In this document: in pieces, positions 55,006 through 64,000 of the stretch
Layout of the letters: the number at the start of each line of letters is the position of its first letter
How positions within the stretch are numbered: the stretch's first letter is position 1
Origin: Microstegium vimineum
Lineage: Eukaryota; Streptophyta; Magnoliopsida; Poales; Poaceae
Assembly (NCBI GenBank): GCA_022036555.1
Contig: CM039134.1
Coordinates: 13,826,818-13,890,817 of the forward strand
Reading direction: 5' to 3'
DNA length: 64,000 bases
Position numbers and translations under genes: made by a program
Notes under the pieces: model-generated
Seen by the model: only the letters and a program-made list of their open reading frames with translations
Told to the model about the DNA's origin: nothing
The model's database searches: none

Positions 55006-58000
55006 TTATTTTGGTGCGGGAGCTTTCACGACCCTCTTCTCATTACCACTCTGTGCCCAGGGCTTCATCTTGCTATGCTTGCAACTGACCTCGACAACCT
55101 TGATTTTCTTTTCATGATGTGTAAAAAGCTGGAGCTCCGCGTAGTTGTTGTACTGCCCGGGGCTTTGCACCCCATCAGCTCCCACAATCCGTTGCTTTCT
55201 GGACACGACCACATGCTTCTTTGTATCCGGTGGATAGATATAGTACGCCACTTGCGCTACATTGGTTGCAAGTACCCATTGGTCGTCTTTGTAGCCCGTG
55301 CTTTTGAGGTTCACGGTTGTTAACCCGTAATTGTCCACTAAAACTGATTTAATTGTCCACTAAAACTGATTTCTGGTTGACCCAATGGCACTTGAAGCCG
55401 GTTATGCGTAAGTTGAGTCCATAGTCGAGGTCCCATATTTGTTCGATCTGCCCATAGAATTGTGTCCTCTTTTGTGTCAACTCATCTACGCTCTCGTATC
55501 GAACACCGCAGTTCTGTGCCGCACTCTTGTTGTCCTTGTCTTTCGTGTGAAACTTGTACCCCTTCACATCATACCCTTGCCACGTGGTAACTTGGGTTGA
55601 TGGGCCTTGCGCAAGCTTCTTTACAGTGTCACTGTCATTGTCATCAAGTGATATTTCTTGCTCTTTGATCCATTGTACAAAACTATTCTTGTGCTCTTTC
55701 TGGACCCATTCCTCCGTGCGCTTTCTATCATGAGCGGTGCGAAGCTCTTCCAGGTGTTGTTCGACGTATTTTTCCATGACCTTCAACTGAAGGAGGATGC
55801 TATAATGAGCTTCTTCTACCTCTTTGTTAGGTATATCAGTGCGCACTTTCCGGCCCACACACGTTGTCCCTTCGGTTCTTCCCTCGTGCGGGTGAACAGG
55901 CAACCCAATCGCCCTCGCGTCTTTAATGTACCTCATACACCAGTTGATTGACTTCTCGGTTGTGTATGCCTCGATGATAGAACCTTCAGGGTAAGCACGG
56001 TTATGGACGTACCTGTTCAAGGTGGACATGAAGCGCTCGTACATCCAAATCTGGTGTAGGTACACTGGTCCCAATTGCTCGATCTGGCCAACCATGTGCA
56101 TCATCAGGTGTGGCATAATGTCAAAGAAAGCTGGTGGAAAGCACATCTCGAGCTGACAGAGGGTCTCCACGATGAACTCCTTTAAGGCAGGCAACTCTGC
56201 CTTATCGATGACCTTCTGCGTGATGCAGTTAAAAAAGTATGACATACGTGTTATCACCATCTTCACATATTCTGGACTGATAGCTCTTATCAATATTGGT
56301 AGGAACACCGTGAGCATGATGTGACAATCATGTGAGTTGTAGCCGGTCATTGTGAGGTCTTTCATGGAGACCAGGCTCTTGATGTTGGAGGAGAAACCGG
56401 TCGGCACCTTGATACCCCTCATCAATTTGCAAAAGGTCACCTTCTCGGCATGCGTGAGGTTGTATGCAGCCAATGGGATATCAACTTTACCGTTCTGAGG
56501 CTTTCCAGGGTGGAGTTCGTTTCTAATGCCCTGGTTCACAAGATCGGTCCATGACTTGATCCCATCCTTCGTCTTGCCCGGGATGTCTAGCAGAACACCG
56601 ATCGTGCTCTCAAACACATTCTTCTCGAGGTGCATGCAATCGATTGCATGGGGTGTATGTAGTGTTTTCCAGTACGATAGGTACTTGAAGAAGATCGACT
56701 TCTTCTTGAAAGGGACGACTGGGACATCGTCATCAGGAGATGCCTGCTTGTCGCGCTTTCGCTTCCTAGTCGGTTTTGTCCCTTCCTCTGGTGGTTTCTT
56801 CTTCTTACCGAACTCGATATCATCCATATACTTCACCATCTCATACACCTTTGGCCCCCACTTTGTCTGCAGCATTGGAAGTCGTTGTGGCTCATCCTTA
56901 TTGTCAAAGTATTCATTCATATCACTTCTTCTATACCTGTGTTTGGCCTTGAGGAACCTTCTATGCCGAGTGTAGACCATCTTGGTGGAACTTGAAAGGT
57001 AAGTGTAGCAAGTCCCGTCGATGCAAACTACACATCCAGTCTTCCCTTTGATCTGCCTCGATAGTGAGAAGAGACTGGGGCAATCAGTGATGGTGACAAA
57101 GATTATGGCTTTAAGTGTGAAGCTCTCCTTTTTGTACGCATCCATCATCTCGACCCCAACATTGAATAGCATCTGCATTTCCTCCATGAGCGGCTCTAGG
57201 AGGACATCTATATCATTGTCGGGCTGCCTCGGTTCAGAGATAAGCATCGTCAGCATAAGATACCTGCGCTTCAGACACACCCAGGGAGGTAGGTTGTAGA
57301 TGCTGAGGACGACTGGCCAAGTACTGTGCGAGCTTCTTAGCTCACCGAACGGGTTCATCCCATCGGTACTCAGCGCGAACCGGACATGTCTAGGCTCGTC
57401 ACGAAACTCAGGGTAGTCCTTATCGAAATCCTTCCACTGTTGTCCATCGGAGGGGTGTCGTAGCTTGCCATCGTCCTTGACCCGATCAAGAGATTTATGC
57501 CATGACATCAGCTTCGCATCCTCTGGATTCCTGAAAAGTGCACGCAGATGATCGACCACAGGTAGGTACCACACGGATAGCGTGGGGCTTTTCCTCAGCG
57601 TGTAACCTTCTTCTTCCTCGTCTTGCTGAGCCAAGATCTGCTTGGCCGCAGCACTGGTCTTCTTCTTGTTGTTGTTCGGAAGATTGTCGTCTGCATCCAC
57701 GTGGCAACCAGCATTCCTCTTGTACCGACTAAATCCACAGTGTGGACAACTAGTCATGTTCTCATACTTATCGCCCCGGTACATGATGCAGTGGTTAGGG
57801 AAGACATCAAACTTTCTAACTTTCATCGCCACTGGACGGATCAGCTTCTTCGCTCGATATGTATTAGCTTGCACCTTGTTACCCGTAGGGTACGTGGTGC
57901 CAAGGTAACTTAACAGCTCATTGAAGCCAATGTTTGACCAACCATGTCGAGCCTTCATCATCAGCAGATGGAGGTTGAAACGGAGCGTCGTGCACCCCTC

Positions 58001-58612
58001 CGGACATTTTCCACCATCCGGGTACAGAGGATCAACTGTCGCCTGCTTCATCTCCCTAAAATTCTCCAACCACTTTGGGTTGCCAAACATAACATCATCC
58101 TCGTCGATGTGGTTGACTAGATCCTCAAAGAGCTGGACATCTTCGGGTTCCCTCAGAGTAGCATCTTCAGTAGTGTCACCGTCATCGGCACCATCATCTG
58201 CAATGTTCTCGAGCAGTTCATCCACTGTGATGTAGTCACGAGAATTGTTCCCGTCGTCGCTAGCGGTTGGCACTGGCACAGAAGGTGGTGGTGGTCGAAC
58301 ATGATCTTGGTTGTTCACCGTCGCCGTCGATGAGCTCACTCCAGATACACCGCAACTCGCATCGAGACTTTGTTCACCATGAGAAGTCCAAACCGTGTAA
58401 CCCTCCATAAACCCGTTGACAATCAGATGTGATTGCACCGTAACATCTGGGTAGCCTCTGAGGTTCCGGCATTTAGAACATGGACATACGATTGTCGTCC
58501 GCTTCAAACTAGCACGATGAGCTTTCGCAGCTGCCATAAACTTCCTTAATTCGCTAAGGTACCGAAGATCAAGCACTCTATCAATGTGGTACATCCATTC
58601 GGACCTGTCCAT
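55006..58612 (-). pseudogene. CACTA transposase, TNPD/TNP2 type, broken by a 22-bp duplication
   Basis: A single long frame of 1,087 codons starts at 58612 (MDRSEWMYHIDRVLDLRYLSE starts the transposase-associated domain, with CPCSKC at residues 43-48). It continues through Transposase_21 (RRYLMLTMLISEPRQP and DNDIDVLLEPLMEEM), a DUF4218 region (PHLMMHMVGQIEQLGPVYL) and a DUF4216 region. It stops at 55349-55351 because a 22-bp unit is tandemly duplicated (55329-55350 and 55351-55372). The DUF4216 end continues in another frame to a stop at 55006. The full-length form would be about 1,190 residues. TNPD-type proteins cut the element ends with TNPA-like partners. Only this duplication interrupts an otherwise open gene. 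The ATG at 58612 is the first in frame. Confidence 0.88.
55329..55372. repeat. 22-bp tandem duplication in the transposase gene
   Basis: The unit aattgtccactaaaactgat plus tt occurs twice head-to-tail without mismatch. Because 22 is not a multiple of three, it shifts the frame and creates the stop at 55349-55351. Confidence 0.95.
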
Positions 58613-58619
58613 CGTAGCT

Positions 58620-59215
58620 TAACACACGACAAAACAACAAAGTGCTATATAAAAAAATATAGATCTACTAATAATTCATGATGAGACATATCGCACTAAA
58701 AAGGGAGAATAAAAGAGAGAAATAAGTGTGTGGAACAGCAATCATGTACCTCTTATTGTCCTCTCCTCCCCAAATCAAAGCTCTAAAACTCAATTTGATG
58801 ATTTAGTGAAAAATTCGGCAATAACTCCGCCCCCAACAAGATGAGAGATCGATCAAGACAAAACTTTAGCCACACCGGTGAATCTAGATTAAAAACACAG
58901 GTTTTATATGATCTAGTACATGGATCTATGAAGAATCTAGACTAAAAACACAAACCAGATCTAGATCCATGCATGGTGGATCCCATGGATCTAGATCTAG
59001 ATCCACATGAGGAATTGCACTAAAAAGAGAGAAAACGAGGGAGAAAGAGGGGTGGGAGAGAAATCATGTACCTCTATTCGTGTCCTACTCCCCCAAATCA
59101 AAGCTCTAAAACTGAATTTGAAGATTTGGTGAAAAATTCGGGCAAAAACTCCTCCACGTTTTGCAAGAGGAGAAGTCGTGGGGAAGAAGGAGGGAGGAGG
59201 TTGTTGCTATATATA
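58620..59215 (-). promoter_or_regulatory. Leader and promoter of the CACTA transposase, with an internal duplication
   Basis: A TATA box (ctatatata, 59207-59215) lies about 600 bp upstream of the transposase ATG. The leader contains a duplicated segment about 330 bp apart (58690-58850 and 59020-59160), sharing ttgcactaaaaag-like sequence, atcatgtacctct and caaagctctaaaact. The segment between contains several agatctag repeats (58910-59005). Confidence 0.6.
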
Positions 59216-59224
59216 GGAAGGGGA

Positions 59225-59470
59225 TAACCGCAGCGGGCTTCATAATATGGCCGTTGCGGTAAATAATCATCTACCGCAGCGGGCAGCATAATCCGCCCGC
59301 TTCAGTAAATTGATTTACCGCAGCGGTCGCCATATGCTGCCTGCTGCGGTAAATGGAATAACCGCAGCGGGCAACGCAGTGGCCAGCTACCGAAACTGGC
59401 CACCGGTTTACCGCAGCGGACCCTTAAGCTATCCGCTGCCGGGCGCCAAATGGTAGCACTGCGGTAAATG
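59225..59470. repeat. Right subterminal repeat array of the CACTA element
   Basis: Around ten copies of taaccgcagcggg/cccgctgcggtaaa in both orientations, ending at the CACTA terminus. Same motif as the left and middle arrays. Confidence 0.8.
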
Positions 59471-59488
59471 AATCCTGTAGTAGTGTGT

Positions 59489-62400
59489 ATTAAATTTTTT
59501 CTCTATCTTCATATAAAGACGCGCAAACCTTTTGCGTGAGCCATTTTCTTTATCTGTCTTTGGTTGGTGTCTTTGGTTGGTGAGAACTCTAGAATAAAGA
59601 ATTGTTATATTTGAATAGTCATTTAATAAAGAAGTTGGTGAAGGTTACTTTTCTATCAAAATCTCTATTCCTAATAATTATAAATGATATAGAGTCTCTA
59701 AGAGTTAGAAATAATATAGACAAGTTTTATCCTCATGAAACTTTCCTCTATATTTATCTCTGTCATGTCATTTCAACTTATTAATGTTCAAAAAAAACTT
59801 GTGAAACAAGACTCGCCTTAAGGCATGTTTGGAACATGGGAAATTTTATCTTTTCTTATAAAATTGAATAGATTCCTTAAAAAAAGACCTGTGAGGCACC
59901 TTATGTTAAACTAATTTGGTGTTTGATTCCCTCGACGACAAATGCTAAAGGAAATGGATCAAGGGAGGAGTGGCAAAATACTATCCAAATATAAACGATT
60001 GAATTTGGTTGTAACTTGGAAAATGCCATACTAACCAAGTTGCTCGCGTTGCCTTTGTTCTCATGTGGCAATGTCGTCTTCAAAGAGGACCGTTTAGCCA
60101 ATAGCCATGCGATGAGATGGATGTTGACAATTAAGAGTTGAAATTGGAGGTCAAATTTAATTTGTGTGTTTCATGTTTTACTGGCACGTTCAATCAGACC
60201 ATGCACGTAATGTAGCTCACTTATTTATTTATTTATTTATTGTGTGAATATGTAGCTCACTTAATTGAGTTTCTTCTTATAGACTGACCGAAAAAAAGAC
60301 AAATAATGTACGATCCATTGTGGGATTTCACTATGTATGATGCCTCAGTACTCTTTATTTTGGAGAGAAAAAAAAGGAAGGAAGACAAAATCAGACTGCC
60401 TTGGATTCTCTATTCTACAACGTTTTAAATTGCAAGATGCCTTAGATTTATGTTATGTTAATTTTTCTAATTTTAACGAAGTCTTTAACTTTAAAAATAT
60501 ATAAATATCTACAGCATAAAACTATAGTTATATAAGATTCATACATGATGAAATATATTTTGATGGTGTAGATGTTAGTTTGAAACATAGTGAGATAGAC
60601 GGCAAGAGTATATAGAATCAATATAGCAACATTATATCTAATGCATTGTTTGTACTTGTATTTTTTTGGGGGGTGGGGTGGGGGTGGGGGTAGATTAGGA
60701 TTAACAATAACAGGTTTTATGAACTTTGTGCTCTAAAATTTTAGCGCATTGGGAACGCAAGAAATTGATAAAATCTAGAATATATAACGCACAAATAAGT
60801 TAAGGATCATTAGAAAACAAAAATAAAGTAAAGTAAAATAAAAGGAGAGCCCGGAGGCAAACTACCACCAATCTCAATCTGTGGATTGGCTTGAGCTTTG
60901 GTGCCCAAACCGGTGGGCCGTGGGCTCTCTTGATGGGCCGTTATGAACACACCATCTGGTCAGGACACAGCAGGCCGGATGCTACAGTATTTCAGTCCAC
61001 TCATCAGCTTCCAACTGGGCCGCGCTGCGCTTCTCGGAATCGTTTGCCTCGAGGCCGGACGTGGTGGACCGCGCGTGGTCAGTGAACCGGCGCTGATGTC
61101 GTCCAGCTGCGGTGGTACCCGGGGCGGTGTGGTCTCGGTCAGAGCGCCTTCGGTGGCGGTGCCGGCGTGCCGCGAGTTCCCCCGACCGAGCGCCATGGGG
61201 CGGGCACCGGCCGGGCGCCGGCGATGATGAGCGAGAACGATGCGTATGGCTGACGCGCCCGGCTTTTAACGCCACCTGCAGTGCAGGCTGCAGCCGCCCA
61301 TGGCTCCCCGGCAGGCCGGCTTGCTGCTGCCAGCTGAATGATGCCGCCCTAAAGCAAAGCAAAGCATGCATGCACTGCACCCCCAGCATAGCATCCGGGC
61401 GCGCACTCCTGCGGTGGTATGGTGGTATAGCTAGGCTGGTTAGGCTACTTTTGTTTTTCCCGTGGCAAGGCTGGCCATGGAGAAGCTGGAGAGGAGAGGA
61501 AAGCAACGCAGTCGGCGGACGGACGCCCGCCTGCATCATCAGCTGCATGCACAACACAAAGCCTATACATCGACGTCTGCATGCTGGCCGGAGTAGTACG
61601 CAGCTCCTCCTACATACCTACTGTACTGTACCTACCTATACCTAACCTGCCTACTACTCCTAACGGCATAAAGGACAGAGACTCTCTGCATGCCCAGCGC
61701 CCACATGCCTGCACGCAACACGTAGTACGTGTCAGGGGCGTTGTCGCTGTCTCGTGGATACGGCCACGTACGCGTAACCTACGTACCCGTCGTTGTCTGT
61801 CGTCAATACAGTACGTAGCTACGGGAGGGAAGGGACGAGTGCGTACGTATGTCGCCGTCGTGCAGGAGTACATACTACGGAGTAGTAGTATAGTATACAT
61901 GCATGCATACGACGTGCATATATCCACTGCTCGCCGTGCTGTTGCAAATCAAATCATATCAAAGCAAAGTACAGTACCACGACGTGCGTGCTGCTCCGTG
62001 ACCGCTCCTCCCCGCGCTCGGTTCCATCTATCCAGCGTGCACCAGCACATACTCCGAGAGATAACGTGTGCCTGGCCCAGCTGGTGTATCGTTGTGGTCG
62101 TACTACGTGGCACTGGCAGGGGGCAGGCGGGCAGCAGGCAGCAGGCAGCAGGCCGAGAGATCTGCTGAGGACGACGTCGCGCGCCCATTACTATGTGTAC
62201 GAGTAGTCGTACTACACTACCCACTGCGCGCGGCACTGCATGCGGTGTCGAAAAGACCTGTGCATGGGCGAAGCTGCGGCGTTACGTACTCCTACTTGAC
62301 TGAGCGATCAAACTATAAGGCGCCCGCAGCAGATGCTGGCACCAGCCGTCCAAAATCGGACGTCAAAATCGAACACCTAGGGGCTTGCCTGGCGGTCACA

Positions 62401-64000
62401 ATCCAAACACGTCCTAAGTCCTTTTGCATGTGGTTTGCTTACTACTACTCTGCTTCCTTTACTACGGAGAACAGAGGTTACACTTTGGCAGGGCTCCTAC
62501 CAGCTCTGGCTCCTTGCTACAGTGCTGGAGAAGCCGGAGCCGGAGGAGCCAAAAAGCGTGGCTTCACCCGGCTCTTAGTTTATTTTGTGAGGAGGGAGGA
62601 AAACGACTCCTTACTACGGTAACCTATTCAGGAAGAGTCGAAGCTACTAGAAGTCCTGCCACACAGACCCTTACTTACACTACAATCGCCGCTTCCCTTG
62701 TCACGGTTGCAGCTGCATGCAGGGGGAAGGGCTAGCAAGGTATGGAAATCTCTTTGATCCGTTCTCCACAAAGGCCAACAACGTACGACTTTTGATATAT
62801 TCTACACCATCCGTCCTAAAAAATTTGTAATTCTAGCTATGAATGTGGATACACGTGTGTCCAAATTCATAGCTAGAATTGTGATTTTTTTTGGGACTGA
62901 GGGAGTACTTAACAGTGGACTAGTTTAAATTTGTTGGCTTTGGACGCCGGCCGGCAAACACACCAAGAACAAAAAAAAGAACACGTTGATATATAGTACA
63001 TTAATTTGTCACGACAACTCTCTACTCCAATAATGATCGTACCTAGCTAGTAGCATGCATGTCGATCAGGATCACAGATCAAAAATCATCTCAAATTATT
63101 TGGGTCTCACCAGTGTCACTGAAAACTAGGAATACAAATAGACTAACCTGCGAACCTTCATATAGATTTAATTTTTGCAAATCCCTACTAGGAACACCAA
63201 CGAACGTACATACAAGATGCTAAAGAAAATTCTTGTCTTCCAATATGACAAGAACCCTAAACTCCAAAAACTCGTTAGAACTGGCCAGGCCTAGGAGGAG
63301 GCTGCCAACAAGAACCGTACCGTAGGCTTCTTCGCAGTTTCCTAGCTAGCATTGGATCGACGCCATGCCCCTTTCCTATCGACGACGCGTACGGGTACGT
63401 GACATGCAGGATGCTGCAACGTGTTGCGTGTTGCATCTCCCCCCATCTCCAATCTCCGGCCTCTCCGAGTGACCATTATTATCTGCTCGATCCGTACGCT
63501 GCCACTCTCACTCCAGAGTCCAGACTGCATGCATTGATGCATACAGACACGCTACTGTGGGGCCGGGCGAGCCTGTGGTAATATCCTTTCCGAGTCGGAC
63601 TGTAGGGAGTATGTGGTACAATAGTATGGTGCATGCTATCACAAAATGTTCCACACGATCTCAGTATACATACCACTACGTACGGCAATACCAGTAAAAA
63701 CCGGAATCCAGAGTGTCTACCGGGAAAATGGCCGGCTGTCGCTATGGCCGGCAAACGGCATCCACCTACCACACCATCACATTAGTAGGAGTAGAGTACT
63801 TACTCCTTCGGAGTACCGAGACATGATGATGGTTGAACTCGAAAACATAAGACCCGGGTCACATCGTCTGATGGAGAGCTGGCGATCCAAAAACCCAAAG
63901 CACCAGTAACGTCTTGGAATGCATGGAGTGGAAGCTGGAACTGGAACAGAACAGCGCGCACGGACATGACTGCCGAAGTTACTGGTGTAGCTGGAGCAGT
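59489..64000. other. Intergenic region with no gene recognised
   Basis: 59.5-60.85 kb is AT-rich with a G-rich run at 60668-60690. 60.9-62.7 kb is more GC-rich, with many gtac/gcatgc motifs (for example acatgcatgcata at 61898), but none of its overlapping frames shows a known domain. It may be the upstream region of a gene beyond the window. A small Stowaway element lies at 62805-62905. 62.9-64.0 kb shows no structure. Confidence 0.4.
62805..62905. mobile_element. Short Stowaway-like MITE, almost a perfect hairpin
   Basis: 101 bp, with arms aattctagctatgaatgtgg and ccaaattcatagctagaatt inverted to each other. The ends are caccatccgtcc and gggactgagggag, flanked by TA (62803-62804 and 62906-62907). 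Confidence 0.75.

Larger units (their letters stand above)
49270..59485 (-). mobile_element. Full-length CACTA (En/Spm) transposon, 10,216 bp
   Basis: The ends are CACTACTACAGAAC at left and the inverted cctgtagtagtg at right. The 3-bp target duplication TGT is intact (49267-49269 and 59486-59488). Both termini carry many TTTACCGCAGCGGGC-like subterminal repeats in both orientations. Two gene units on the minus strand lie inside: a TNPD/TNP2-type transposase (58612-55006) and a second gene (53309-49787) with a Ulp1-type protease end. The clean target duplication argues for recent insertion. Confidence 0.93.

Noticed and set aside
61112..61645. 177-codon plus-strand frame and its antisense partner (60982-61557)
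   Set aside because: Composition-driven overlapping frames with no known motif, splice support or start context.
1..64000. CRISPR arrays, prokaryotic operons, rRNA or organelle insertions
   Set aside because: No spaced direct repeats with unique spacers, no rRNA-like sequence and no chloroplast or mitochondrial gene motifs were seen.

Overview
This window is plant nuclear DNA, almost certainly from a grass (Poaceae). The reasons are genes with introns and GT-AG boundaries, expanded SINA-like, DUF1618, DUF569 and F-box/LRR families, high-GC third-position coding exons in AT-rich intergenic DNA, and a dense load of grass-type transposons (Stowaway, Tourist, CACTA, hAT, Helitron, Gypsy, Copia and SINE). 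No bacterial, plasmid or CRISPR features are present.

Layout, left to right: (1) 0.7-3.0 kb, a SINA-like E3 ligase gene, followed by a decayed SINA-like copy on the minus strand (3.8-4.45 kb). (2) 5.08-8.74 kb, a 3.66-kb solo Gypsy-type LTR, then Tourist and Stowaway MITEs. (3) 12.5-12.7 kb, a SINE fragment with a 13-bp target duplication. (4) 12.82-17.81 kb, a 5-kb hAT transposon with a perfect 8-bp target duplication and a recently broken transposase gene. (5) 18.0-18.4 kb, a second SINA-like relic. (6) 18.87-21.03 kb, a frameshifted gene joining a DUF1618 region to a DUF569 (fascin-like) region. (7) 21.5-22.9 kb, a Copia gag relic interrupted by a SINE. (8) 23.6-25.6 kb, an F-box/LRR gene on the minus strand whose first exon is not visible. 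(9) 27.07-29.76 kb, an apparent tandem array of Helitrons, one carrying a broken gene fragment. (10) 30.04-31.99 kb, a second SINA-like gene with a 3 x 109-bp tandem repeat starting in its stop codon. (11) 33.4-34.7 kb, a NAC-domain gene on the minus strand. (12) 37-41.4 kb, a strong foldback, CACTA-like elements and another SINE. (13) 43.9-48.9 kb, a CYP71-like P450 pseudogene whose first intron is swollen by transposons. (14) 49.27-59.49 kb, a full-length 10.2-kb CACTA (En/Spm) element with a TGT target duplication. It carries a TNPD/TNP2 transposase and a second gene ending in an Ulp1-type cysteine protease domain. (15) 59.5-64 kb, no recognisable gene.

Likely functional host genes are the two SINA-like E3 ligases, the NAC transcription factor and possibly the F-box/LRR gene. 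The rest is transposons or pseudogenes. The most interesting structure is the CACTA element. Its subterminal repeat (TTTACCGCAGCGGGC) is found at both ends and again in the middle, just upstream of a TATA box for the second gene. The same repeat-then-TATA arrangement occurs in an unrelated CACTA fragment at 41 kb. All readings are by eye; no alignment or database search was run.
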